DNA from: Cedecea neteri
GTDB lineage: Bacteria > Pseudomonadota > Gammaproteobacteria > Enterobacterales > Enterobacteriaceae
Assembly (NCBI RefSeq): GCF_000758305.1
Contig: NZ_CP009458.1
Span: 3,844,001 to 3,908,000 of the forward strand
DNA: 64,000 nt
Direction: 5' to 3'
The stretch's first letter is position 1. Every line of letters begins with the position of its first letter. Positions 1-7,240 of this stretch are shown here, in pieces. The notes below the pieces were generated by a model, which had not been told where the DNA came from, searched no databases, and saw only the letters and a program-made list of their open reading frames with translations. The translations under genes and the position numbers were made by a program.

Positions 1-409
1 GACTCTGAAGATCATCATAAGCTATCGGGCTAAAATCTGGAGAATACTCACTAACATACTCGTTTACTGCACGTGTACCTGCCTCCATTTTCTTACCAAG
101 TTCTTCAATATATTTAGGCAAGATACATCTATTAACCCCTGGGCCATATTCTTTTTTTTGGCTAATCATAGACCACTGCACTTCTCCTTTATAAGATTTA
201 ATGGCCTTTTCTAACAACACAACAATTTCCGGATTCTCTTCTTTAAACCGAAAACTGGTGTAAGGGGGATACTTAGAACGATCAACTTTTTCAAAATGGT
301 CATTTACCCATTCATCCTGAATCCGACTCTGATAACGACGCCACTCGAGAACACCTAAAGATTCGATAAAATTTAATAATACGGTTTCTTTCTTACCTAT
401 ATGAGACAT
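1..409 (-). CDS. CDI immunity-like protein, 3' end outside window (paralogue of 1708-2166)
   Basis: An open frame starts at ATG 409 (MSHIGKKETVLLNF...) and runs off the left edge with 136 codons visible and no stop. It is clearly related to the 152-residue protein at 1708-2166. Both share EWRR near residue 25, DRS, TSFRF, a LLEKA..SY.G segment, W..ISQKKE.G and GVNRCILP.Y, then SPDFSPIAY here against EPDFGPIAY there. A toxin-like tail ends two bases upstream (412-486), the toxin-then-immunity order of CDI modules. I do not recognise the family. The role as an immunity protein is inferred from position and from the paralogue lying in the same arrangement. Confidence 0.7.
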   Translation of the reverse strand, partial: MSHIGKKETVLLNFIESLGVLEWRRYQSRIQDEWVNDHFEKVDRSKYPPYTSFRFKEENPEIVVLLEKAIKSYKGEVQWSMISQKKEYGPGVNRCILPKYIEELGKKMEAGTRAVNEYVSEYSPDFSPIAYDDLQS

Positions 410-411
410 TA

Positions 412-486
412 TTATAATCCCTGAAATTTGTCGGAGAGCATAACATTTCCTTGATTTAAATATTTTACATGCTTTTCCCCGCTCCC
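412..486 (-). pseudogene. Possible toxin C-terminal remnant ending in GNVMLSDKFQGL
   Basis: Twenty-four codons and a TAA lie directly upstream of the immunity-like gene at 409, with two bases between stop and ATG. The reading is GSGEKHVKYL then NQGNVMLSDKFQGL. The same frame runs back into the stop of the previous immunity gene, so no start or body of a gene remains. Spacing and position match the ends of the other toxin genes in this array. With so little sequence the call rests on context. Confidence 0.4.
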
Positions 487-498
487 TAAGGATCGGTT

Positions 499-938
499 TT
501 AATTTGAGTCTTTAAGATAATAATAAAAATCAATAATACTTTTTAAGTCGGTTTTCCATTCAGATACTTCCATACCCTCTTCACTATGAGTCTCTCGCCT
601 ACCAATGAAATCATTAATGGGTCCTGGGGTAAATTCTGAACGCTCATCTAAAAACAACATTTTTTTAATATAAACATCCTCGTCATAAAAATACATCACC
701 CATATAAAAATAAAATTTGTTAAGCTAGGCTCATACATTGAAACAGCCAAAGCGGAGTGATCTTTTTTTCAATCCCTTGCTTAAGAGAACTCATCCAGCT
801 TATTTTATAATCCTCAATTGACCAATAAGACATAGGAATATGAAGTGATTCAGTAAAATAACCAATTACTATTGAGCAAGGAAGAACCAACTCATTATTC
901 TCTACTATCAATTCACCACTATGGAAAATACCAAACAT
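499..938 (-). pseudogene. CdiI immunity protein of the EC869 (CdiI_2) type, split by one-base frameshift
   Basis: Two overlapping frames together form one protein of about 146 residues. The first (from ATG 938, MFGIFHSGELIVENNELV...) ends after IEKK. The second carries HSALAVSMYEPSLTNFIF to the end at 499. They join if the run of seven T at 763-769 (seven A on the coding strand) were eight, giving IEKKDHSALAVSMYEP. From memory the joined sequence matches the immunity protein of the E. coli EC869 zinc-dependent DNase toxin (MFGIFSKGE..., LHLPLSYWDIKDYK..., SMYEPEKTNFIF). A toxin tail sits just upstream (949-1059). Either a phase-variable or sequencing-sensitive homopolymer or a true pseudogene. 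Confidence 0.75.
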
Positions 939-948
939 TATTTAACCT

Positions 949-1059
949 TTAATCTTCTAAATTGCCATCATAAGTCCCTAAATGACTCTCTGTTCGGTCG
1001 AACATCTTCCACACACCAGTAAAATTATGACTATCAATATCTGGTGTAGCATAAGCTTT
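949..1059 (-). pseudogene. CdiA-CT toxin remnant, last 36 residues
   Basis: After an in-frame TGA (1060-1062) the frame reads KAYATPDIDSHNFTGVWKMF, then DRTESHLGTYDGNLED and TAA at 949-951, ten bases before the ATG of the EC869-type immunity gene. The WKMFDRT..HLGTYD pattern resembles the ends of nuclease domains in CdiA and related secreted toxins. Everything upstream of this tail is missing, so the toxin cannot be made while its immunity gene stayed in place. Confidence 0.6.
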
Positions 1060-1140
1060 TCATTAAAGATGTCGGTTAAGAGAGTAACTAACTGGCATGT
1101 AGACTAAAATCACAACAACAAAGTTACGTGATTGGTTTTA

Positions 1141-1467
1141 TTATGGACCAACCCAAATTAGTTTAGATTTCGAATCATTAGGCACTATACTAAATAACTC
1201 CTTTATATACATAATATTTTGATTGTAGTTTGGCGATATATCTTCATTACATTTTTCAAAGTAAGCTTTTGCTTGGTGATTCAAAAACCATATGTCGTGA
1301 TCTGTAAAGTTCTTATCCAGAATGGTAACCGTCAAATTATGAACAAACTCAGCTTCCAGATAGCAAGACAAATTCAGAATTTTTTCTTTCCTTTCCAATT
1401 GTAGTAGGTTTCGTATGTAAGGCAGCGCAAGCTCTAGCATTTTTACGTATAATTCATTTTTATACAT
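1141..1467 (-). CDS. Immunity-like small protein, 108 residues
   Basis: The preferred start is ATG 1467 (MYKNELYVKMLELALPYIRN...), eight bases after a GGGG-type ribosome site. An upstream start at 1506 would add 13 residues. It is a soluble protein with no signal or membrane segment. It lies in the row of immunity genes, about 80 bases before the toxin tail of the next module. I do not recognise the family. Its size, low GC and place in the array support an immunity protein for a toxin that is now missing. Confidence 0.6.
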   Translation of the reverse strand: MYKNELYVKMLELALPYIRNLLQLERKEKILNLSCYLEAEFVHNLTVTILDKNFTDHDIWFLNHQAKAYFEKCNEDISPNYNQNIMYIKELFSIVPNDSKSKLIWVGP

Positions 1468-1483
1468 GCAACTATCCCCATTA

Positions 1484-1558
1484 TTAATATGTATAAAATG
1501 TAGCATTTTTGACCGACATAAAATAAGCTCTAGCCGGATAATTTTTAGTCTGAGACAT
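1484..1558 (-). pseudogene. Possible toxin tail before the 1141-1467 immunity gene
   Basis: An open stretch of 24 codons (MSQTKNYPARAYFMSVKNAT, then FYTY and TAA) ends 16 bases before the start of the downstream immunity gene, as the other toxin tails do. It is short and could be chance. Confidence 0.3.
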
Positions 1559-1623
1559 GAGTTATTTTATATAAATTTTTCTACACACGAAACTAAATAA
1601 AATCTTCAGAAATGCAAGGTTTC

Positions 1624-1672
1624 TGATGAATGCTCTCTCTTTGCCCTACAGCACTATTTATCAACGTCAAGT
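1624..1672. repeat. Short scar joining CdiA pretoxin DNA to the spacer sequence
   Basis: The plus strand has ctgatgaa followed by ctctctttgccct, as in the pretoxin segment at 2438-2462. It then jumps to atttatcaacgtcaag, which resembles atttatcagcgtcaat in the spacer at 2587-2602. It reads as a deletion fusing two parts of the 322-bp block repeated at 2332 and 4894. Confidence 0.45.
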
Positions 1673-1707
1673 TACAAATCCGTTGTTAAAGAGCACTCAA
1701 ACCAAAT

Positions 1708-2166
1708 TTATACGTCATACCCGGCATTTTTGAACACTGCACGCACATGCATGGCCAATCCAACAAGATCTTCATAAGCGATTGGACCGAAATCTGGTTC
1801 ATATTTTTCCATATACTTATCAGCTGTAAGTTGAAATTCAGACCATGCAAAATCTCTTTTTTTATTAACATATTCTGGCAATATACATCTATTTACACCT
1901 TCGCCAAATTCTTTTTTTTGACTTATTAATGTCCATTTCAATATTCCACAATATGAATTAACTGCCTTTTCCAGAAGAGCAATTATCTGGTCATTTTCAT
2001 TTGAAAATCTAAAACTTGTCGCTGGAGGTCGAGATGAGCGATCCTCGCTAAATTCAGGAGTGCTTTTAAATTTAAAAGAGGGGTATCTGGATGGAATCCT
2101 TCTCCATTCGATATCCCCAAGCTTGCTGATAACATCATAAAGTTCTTTGCCGTTTGATGTATTCAT
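1708..2166 (-). CDS. CDI immunity-like protein, 152 residues (paralogue of 1-409)
   Basis: ATG 2166 lies four bases after the TGA of a toxin tail (2171-2278). The protein shares EWRR, DRS, TSFRF, LLEKA, ISQKKE and GVNRCILPEY with the partial gene at 1-409. It has no membrane segment and an even mix of charged and aromatic residues. Family not recognised; immunity role inferred from the toxin-immunity order. Two paralogues in one array suggest two related but distinct toxins. Confidence 0.7.
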   Translation of the reverse strand: MNTSNGKELYDVISKLGDIEWRRIPSRYPSFKFKSTPEFSEDRSSRPPATSFRFSNENDQIIALLEKAVNSYCGILKWTLISQKKEFGEGVNRCILPEYVNKKRDFAWSEFQLTADKYMEKYEPDFGPIAYEDLVGLAMHVRAVFKNAGYDV

Positions 2167-2170
2167 TACT

Positions 2171-2278
2171 TCAATCCATTATATTTATGCCATTATAATT
2201 AATTGACTTCATGTGTTTTCTCCAATCCCCTTTCGGAATGGGTTTCAACGACAAACCAGGAGCATAAACATATTTTCC
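2171..2278 (-). pseudogene. CdiA-CT toxin remnant, last 35 residues
   Basis: Following an in-frame TGA (2279-2281) the frame reads GKYVYAPGLSLKPIPKGDWR and on to NGINIMD, with TGA at 2171. The stop is four bases from the immunity ATG. It is out of frame with the pretoxin fragment just upstream (2302-2559), and most of the toxin between them is gone. Confidence 0.55.
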
Positions 2279-2301
2279 TCATACTTCTGTGATTATTTTA
2301 T

Positions 2302-2559
2302 CTATCCTTCTTCAGTTCCACCGCTCAGAAGATTATTCTCAACCTCAACCCGGGCAGCATTTGCACCGCTGGCGGCTGAGAACGTACTGCCACCCACGCT
2401 ACCGCCTGCCACTGCGCCTATGGCGGTAGCAAGGTTGCTGATGAAGTCCCTCTCTTTGCCCTCCAGCGCTTCGGCTTTTTTACCGTAAAACGCCATTGCC
2501 AGGCTGTCGCCCATCACGCCGAACTCATACCTCCGGCAGCCGCGGCTAGCGGGCCACAC
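2302..2559 (-). pseudogene. Orphan CdiA pretoxin fragment with VENN motif, toxin lost
   Basis: The frame encodes MGDSLAMAFYGKKAEALEGK, then ...GANAARVEVENN and only nine more residues (LLSGGTEEG) before a stop. The matching part of the intact cdiA is at about 10,836-11,058. The first codon available is GTG 2559, in the wrong frame relative to cdiA upstream of MGD because one base is missing at about 2520. The fragment therefore has no native start and no toxin domain. Confidence 0.75.
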
Positions 2560-2653
2560 ACCTTAAGTTGCTGCCCGGAAAATATTATTTATCAGCGTCA
2601 ATATTTATCTATATCGCCGTGGATAAAGAAGGCAAGCCTCGCGCGATACCTCA
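2332..2653. repeat. 322-bp duplicated block, copy 1 (pretoxin end plus yciA tail)
   Basis: This block matches 4894-5215 over the same 322-base length with about six differences by eye. It contains the VENN-coding end of the CdiA pretoxin, a spacer (ccacacaccttaagttgctg...) absent from cdiA, and the start of a yciA 3' fragment. Both copies share the same missing base relative to the intact cdiA. Confidence 0.85.
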
Positions 2654-2697
2654 AATAGGTTAATGCTTAAGAGAAACCCGGTCATGCAGTTTTTTAT
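2598..2697 (+). pseudogene. yciA 3'-end remnant, copy a, with decayed terminator
   Basis: On the plus strand, from 2604, the frame reads FIYIAVDKEGKPRAIPQIG then TAA (2661-2663). This matches the C-terminus of the acyl-CoA thioesterase YciA (FKYVAVDPEGKPRALPVE in E. coli). The downstream sequence taatgcttaagagaaacccgg resembles the other copies, but its hairpin is damaged. No start or body of yciA is present. Confidence 0.75.
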
Positions 2698-2920
2698 TAA
2701 CGAATACTTAAAGAATGCATCAAACCAGTCGGTTCTAGTTATCAATTATTATTAAAGTCCAGGCAATATAGATAAATCGCAACAGCCAGAGAAGCACATC
2801 CGCAAAAGAAGAATTAATCTTGTCGGAAACTAACCACGGCTATCTTTTACCAATCAGGAGCATCAAATATCACCTAACAATGCAACACTGACTTTAAATA
2901 TTTTTAAACACAAAAAATAT
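2698..2920. other. AT-rich spacer, no gene seen
   Basis: Between the yciA remnant and the stop of the gene at 2921 I see only AT-rich sequence with frequent stops in all frames. There is no convincing hairpin or toxin tail. Confidence 0.5.
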
Positions 2921-3556
2921 TTATCGCATGATATTCCTCAAAGTAAATTCTTTACCAATAGCAACAACCTCTGAGTCACTTTCATCAAATCGACCTAAGA
3001 GAAAAAATATAACCCCATCGTTGTGCAATATATTCTCAATCCATTTTTCCATCCGCCCCCTGACAGAAACATGAGTATCAATCAAGTCTGGTGACAAATT
3101 AGAAAAGAAAAGCTTTTCATCAACATTTATTAACTTCTGAATGTCACTGGCAATGCAACTATCGGCACAACAAACCCCTGTTAACACCAAGTCTTTATTT
3201 CCTTTATCAATAAAGGATTTCTTACCCCAAAAGACATCCGTTTTTACTCCTGAAGACTCTATCAACCCCCATGTTTTTTTATAATTTACTATCGCGGTAT
3301 TGGGCTGTTCTGGTGATAACTGAACCATTAAGTGTATATTATCGCTGTCATTATCAGTCAAGGTAGAAAAAATTTTTTTTAATAACTCACCTCCATACTC
3401 TCTGCGAGAGTATCCATGCCATTCCCAACTAACAGCTGAAATCCCATCTACTGCAGGAAGTAAACCATCAAAATTACAAATATCATTTTTGTCATTTATA
3501 TTCTTAGCATAACGCTTAACATAGTTAGTATTTATAGTGATTATCTTTTTCATCAT
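2921..3556 (-). CDS. Immunity-like protein, 211 residues
   Basis: The likely start is the ATGATG at 3556-3551 (MMKKIITINTNYVKRYAKN...), which overlaps the end of the toxin tail (stop 3525) by about 30 bases. A longer frame opens at 3646 but its extra residues are the antiparallel-frame reading of the toxin tail. The protein is soluble, with WEWHGYSRREYGG near residue 45 and a closely spaced CC (TGVCCADSC). I do not recognise it. Its place after a toxin tail indicates immunity. Confidence 0.6.
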   Translation of the reverse strand: MMKKIITINTNYVKRYAKNINDKNDICNFDGLLPAVDGISAVSWEWHGYSRREYGGELLKKIFSTLTDNDSDNIHLMVQLSPEQPNTAIVNYKKTWGLIESSGVKTDVFWGKKSFIDKGNKDLVLTGVCCADSCIASDIQKLINVDEKLFFSNLSPDLIDTHVSVRGRMEKWIENILHNDGVIFFLLGRFDESDSEVVAIGKEFTLRNIMR

Positions 3557-3680
3557 TAAAATGCGGACCTCGATTCTGGCTTGGATCATCTGCAAAGAAA
3601 TGTCCACCAGCATCATCTCGAATAAATACTTTCTGAGTTCCACCACCTCCCAAGATGTAACCCTGCGTGGGACCTGGGGA
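3525..3680 (-). pseudogene. Toxin C-terminal remnant ending GPHFNDEKDNHYKY
   Basis: The frame reads ILGGGGTQKVFIRDDAGGHF, then FADDPSQNRGPHFNDEKD and NHYKY with TAA at 3525-3527. A C-terminal GxHFND..GNHYxY pattern is one I associate with many secreted nuclease-type toxins. The frame is open further upstream, but that part reads through a terminator hairpin (3690-3718), so the real gene body is missing. Confidence 0.55.
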
Positions 3681-3689
3681 TTTTGAGGT

Positions 3690-3718
3690 AAAAAAACAGG
3701 CTATTATAAAATAGCCTG
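3690..3718 (-). terminator. Rho-independent terminator after the 3893-4093 immunity gene
   Basis: The inverted repeat caggctat (3697-3704) / atagcctg (3711-3718) has a six-base loop. On the minus strand it is followed by seven U (3690-3696). Confidence 0.85.
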
Positions 3719-3892
3719 CCAGAAGAATTTTTTGGGGAGGAGTACTAAGAGATAGCGCTATCTGGACATCTGAAAGGTGAAGGGTCGCTATTTTTAACAA
3801 TGACTCCTCGCCTCCTCATTGTGTTTTGATTACCGGAGGTCGGATAAAGGCTGAATTTTAATGTGCAAACCCCGGTCGTCGCCGGAATCTTC

Positions 3893-4093
3893 TTAAGAGT
3901 TCCATTTGACATTAAAATCAGCTAACTGATTATCAAGATAATCTTTTTTTTCAAACCAATAATCAAAAGATTGAGCGTCTTTATTACGTAAAATCAGATA
4001 ATACCCCCCTGTATCACCATGAGTATCATCAACAATTTGGATTTCCCATCCGGAGTACTCACCGTTAATAACTATGCCATTGTTCAAAATCAT
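3893..4093 (-). CDS. Immunity-like protein, 66 residues
   Basis: ATG 4093 lies nine bases after the stop of the broken toxin end at 4103. The protein (MILNNGIVINGEYSGWEIQI...) is small and acidic, with GDTGGYYLIL and DYWFEKKDYLD, and has no membrane segment. A strong terminator follows at 3690-3718. Family not recognised. Its fixed place behind the toxin frame makes immunity the natural role. Confidence 0.65.
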   Translation of the reverse strand: MILNNGIVINGEYSGWEIQIVDDTHGDTGGYYLILRNKDAQSFDYWFEKKDYLDNQLADFNVKWNS

Positions 4094-4102
4094 TTTGCTT
4101 AC

Positions 4103-5121
4103 TTAATCCTCATAAGGAACATGATTGTTGGAGATGTATTTACCAGTTTCAGGATTTTTTACACCAAAATGAACATGCGGAACACCAGGAGCATGAGCAC
4201 CGCCAATTGAACCTGAGTCTATCCTAAATTCCTTTGTTCCATCGGCACCATGATAAACACCTGACCCTGACTTACCGATCTCTTTATATCCGGCTCCCAA
4301 GAACTTTAATCCAGCGGCTAATGCTTCATCTGAAGTAAGGGTTGTCGAACTAGTGAAATTTTTCTTACCTGACAAAGTTTCGTTAATAATGCTGTCGATC
4401 TTACTGTTAGAATTTTCTGACAGATACACAACATCTTCTTGGTGAATGGATCTGCGCCTGGGTTAACTAAAATGCTCCCGCCCGTATTCGGCTTTCCATC
4501 CGTATTCCCGGTATGGCTGCTGCCGTTTCGATCGCGCTGATCCGGTGTGGTCAGCGTCGTGCCTTTGTTTTGCTCCGGGATGGGGTTCGTCAGCGTACTG
4601 TCAACCAGCGGCCGGTCAAGCGCCGGCAACGGAAGCAGAGTGGCTTTCTGTCCCTCGACCATTTCCTTATACGCCGCCTACTGCTCCGGGGTCAGCCGCT
4701 CGATGGCATCGGCTTTACCCGTCATGGCCGCTGCCAGTAACATTGTGCGGTCTGCATCTGAGAGATTGTCCATCGCCGTTATCGCCACGCCGATGCCCAG
4801 CAACGCCCCCAGCCCTTTCTCCACAACCATATTACGGCATGAGGCGATCTTAGAGCATGCAGTGACGCCAAGACGCACGACGGCTGCCAGATTATTATTC
4901 TCAACCTCAACCCGGGCAGCATTTGCACCGCTGGCGGCTGAGAACGTATCGCCACCCACGCTACCGCCTGCCACTGCGCCTATAGCGGTAGCAAGGTTGC
5001 TGATGAAGTCCCTCTCTTTGCCCTCAAGCTCTTCGGCTTTTTTGCCGTAAAACGCCATTGCCAGGCTGTCGCCCATCACGCCGAACTCATACCTCCGGCA
5101 GCCGCGGCTAGCGGGCCACAC
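4103..5121 (-). pseudogene. Orphan CdiA-CT toxin module, broken by stop and frameshift
   Basis: Read 5' to 3' on the minus strand. The pretoxin end (MGDSLAMAFYGKKAEELEGK ... VEVENN) matches cdiA. A hydrophobic entry-type segment follows (ITAMDNLSDADRTMLLAAAM). Then CAG has become TAG at 4678-4680 (ERLTPEQ*AAYKEM), with the frame intact beyond. Near 4438-4446 one base is missing, because the linker ends ..NPGADPF and the toxin resumes in another frame as EDVVYLSENS. The final domain has SIGGAHAPGVPHVHFGV and ends NNHVPYED. Restoring two single-base changes would give a complete CT of about 250 residues after VENN. The domain is His-rich and nuclease-like but I cannot name it. Confidence 0.75.
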
Positions 5122-5215
5122 ACCTTAAGTTGCTGCCCGGAAAATATTATTTATCAGCGTCAATATTTATCTATATCGCCGTGGATAAAGAAGGCAAGCC
5201 TCGCGCGATACCTCA
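4894..5215. repeat. 322-bp duplicated block, copy 2
   Basis: Partner of 2332-2653: same length, the same internal one-base deletion relative to cdiA, and the same non-cdiA spacer (starting ccacacacct at about 5113) leading into the yciA tail. Confidence 0.85.
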
Positions 5216-5258
5216 GACAGATTAATTCAGCTGCCCGGTAACGCCGGGCAGTTTATTT
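5160..5258 (+). pseudogene. yciA 3'-end remnant, copy b, with terminator
   Basis: From 5166 the plus strand reads FIYIAVDKEGKPRAIPQTD then TAA (5223-5225). It is followed by the hairpin ctgcccgg (5231-5238) / ccgggcag (5244-5251) and tttattt. Only the last 19 codons of yciA are present. Confidence 0.75.
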
Positions 5259-5377
5259 CCCTCCACCTGACCACCTCATTTCTCCCCGATTTCCCGAAGA
5301 AGATAATCAATAAAAAGGCGCGTTTTAGCTGCTGATGGGCTCGCCTTCATCAGCATCATAACGACTAAACACCTGGG

Positions 5378-5605
5378 CTATTTTTTAGTGTTAAATTTAT
5401 CTATCAAATTGAAAACTATTGTAGCCGATGTAATCGCTATCCCTGCGATGCATCCAAAAATAATAGCTCTCTTTATCTGTCCATCAGGAATCAGAAAATA
5501 TCCATTCTTTATGTATATAATGAACGATGCCCCAGCCCCTAAAAGAAAACAAAACAGTATACAAAAAATGCAAGAATAAATTAACAATTTGATATACGGA
5601 ATCAT
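5378..5605 (-). CDS. Small membrane immunity protein, 75 residues, two predicted TM helices
   Basis: ATG 5605 overlaps the toxin stop in an ATGA arrangement (5602-5605). The protein has two hydrophobic stretches, about residues 6-31 (LLIYSCIFCILFCFLLGAGA) and 46-66 (AIIFGCIAGIAITSATIVF). It ends in a basic tail. Small inner-membrane immunity proteins typically guard against membrane-active CDI toxins such as that of EC93. The partner toxin here is rich in Gly/Ala hydrophobic segments, consistent with a pore-former or ionophore. The specific family is not assigned. Confidence 0.7.
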   Translation of the reverse strand: MIPYIKLLIYSCIFCILFCFLLGAGASFIIYIKNGYFLIPDGQIKRAIIFGCIAGIAITSATIVFNLIDKFNTKK

Positions 5606-6885
5606 TTTTCAAGCTCCTTTTCTTTTTCAGGTTTTTTTTGCACTGCCGGTGCATTTAAGAGATCTTTTGTGTACCCTCCTAAAAACTCTGTTCCGAGTGA
5701 ACCTATCGCATCAAATACTAATCCAGGTACTTCCTTTCCTGTTACCAAATTAACAGCCTTTGGTGCGTACTCACCAAATCCCCATCCCAGCCCAGCATCT
5801 CCTGCTGCGATACCAACAGATCCAACATCAGCACCATCGCTAAACACCGCCCCACCTGCAGCTATACCGACACTCTGCCAGACCCCTCGCCCCGGTGCCA
5901 GCAGCCCCGTAATACCTGCTGAAACACTTCCCTTATAATCCCAGGTTTTTTGCTGGTTTTCCGGCAAGCTTAGATTTTTTTCGCTGTTAATATCGAACCA
6001 CTGATAAGTACCGTTAGCAATTTCTGCGATGACGGCCCCCCCCACAGCTTTACCCACCGATGCCGCTGGCCCTAAATAAGCCGCTCCCGCGATCAGCACA
6101 CCATCTTTATATCCATTGACGATAACTTTGGTGATATTGGCACCATCCGGTAAATCACCTTTAGCGAGCTTATCCAGCCCCGCCTGAGTTTGTTCCACTG
6201 TCAAATTATTGTCCTGCGCATACTGGCTCCAGGAAAGCACCGCCTGACCGTAATTCATCATCCCGGATGGCAGGCTTAACCCATTATTCTCAACAGCATT
6301 CTTCCCAACCTGAGCGCCGGTAGTCGCCGCTGCGGTGCTATTCCCCACCACGCCGCCGGCGATCCCTGCCGCCATGGTGCCGAGCAGGCTAACCAGCTGT
6401 TTCTGGTCCTGGGTTAAATTACCCGGATCTTTACCGGGGAACATCTCGGCGGCGATATGCCTCGCCGCCAGTTCGCCGCTGAAGGCGCCCGCCGCACCTG
6501 CCGCCGCATTGCCGCCTGAAAGCTGCGCCGCCAGAGCGCCCCAGACCGCATGCGCCATCAGGTTAGCAGGCTCATTGACTTCGTCACCCTTGGTAGTGGC
6601 GCCCTTAATAACCTGCGCCATCACCGGGTTCAGCCCCCCCGCCAGGGCTTTATTGAAATCGCCCCCGGCGGCGCCGGCCAGAATGCCGCTCACCGACTGC
6701 GCGACCATCTGGTATTTACCGCCGATGCCGTAGTCGCCAAAGGCTTTCTGGTAGTCCTCCGTATTGCGCAGTTCTGCAGCGCTCATGCTGGCGTATTTGC
6801 TATCTTTGGCACGCACGGCATCCAGCGCCTGCAGATCGCCATAGGTGGCCACCACGCCGGTCATCTGGCCGCCGATTTCACCCAC
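5602..6885 (-). CDS. Orphan CdiA C-terminal fragment with VENN and putative membrane-active toxin
   Basis: The frame is open back to 7005 with no ATG, and the first usable codon is GTG 6885. CdiA similarity already starts at about 6998 (QDFATLSRDTEHANGSIGQI), matching QDVTDLSRDTVNANHSV of the intact CdiA. VENN is at residues 198-201 of the GTG-started protein. The pretoxin before it (AARHIAAEMFPGKDP...) differs from that of the intact CdiA. The CT (about 226 residues) has repeated Gly/Ala hydrophobic segments (AGAAYLGPAASVGKAVGGAV; WQSVGIAAGGAVFSDGADVG) and a charged tail PEKEKELEK. With a membrane immunity protein overlapping its stop, a membrane-active toxin is likely. Without start, secretion domain or receptor domain it is silent unless recombined onto cdiA. 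Confidence 0.75.
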   Translation of the reverse strand: MGEIGGQMTGVVATYGDLQALDAVRAKDSKYASMSAAELRNTEDYQKAFGDYGIGGKYQMVAQSVSGILAGAAGGDFNKALAGGLNPVMAQVIKGATTKGDEVNEPANLMAHAVWGALAAQLSGGNAAAGAAGAFSGELAARHIAAEMFPGKDPGNLTQDQKQLVSLLGTMAAGIAGGVVGNSTAAATTGAQVGKNAVENNGLSLPSGMMNYGQAVLSWSQYAQDNNLTVEQTQAGLDKLAKGDLPDGANITKVIVNGYKDGVLIAGAAYLGPAASVGKAVGGAVIAEIANGTYQWFDINSEKNLSLPENQQKTWDYKGSVSAGITGLLAPGRGVWQSVGIAAGGAVFSDGADVGSVGIAAGDAGLGWGFGEYAPKAVNLVTGKEVPGLVFDAIGSLGTEFLGGYTKDLLNAPAVQKKPEKEKELEK

Positions 6886-7025
6886 CAGCTGCGCCGTTTG
6901 CAGGCGTTTTTGCTCTTCCTCTTTGTTAAAGATCTGCCCGATACTGCCGTTGGCATGTTCGGTGTCGCGACTCAGCGTGGCAAAGTCCTGCTGCTGATTC
7001 GCCTTCTACGTTATGCTTGATAACG

Positions 7026-7204
7026 TCTACTCTAATAAATATGAAAGTTTAGGTGAAAAAGGTTTCTTCCGAGCCTATCGGCCAACACGACAAAGTCAGC
7101 GAGGCCATTTTATTTACGTGGCAGTGAACAAAGAAGGCAAGCCTCGCGCGATACCTCAGATAGACTAATGCTTAAGAGAAGCCCGGCAATGCCGGTTTTT
7201 TTAT
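7026..7204 (+). pseudogene. yciA 3'-end remnant, copy c (longest), with terminator
   Basis: The plus strand from 7026 reads STLINMKV*VKKVSSEPIGQ, matching SVSINIEVWVKKVASEPIGQ of E. coli YciA with Trp replaced by TAG (7050-7052). After a frameshift near 7100 it reads FIYVAVNKEGKPRAIPQID and TAA (7166-7168). The terminator follows: ccggc (7183-7187) / gccgg (7191-7195) and seven T. Confidence 0.8.
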
Positions 7205-7240
7205 TCATTAAAACAATATTGCTGGGAAGACGAGAATAAT

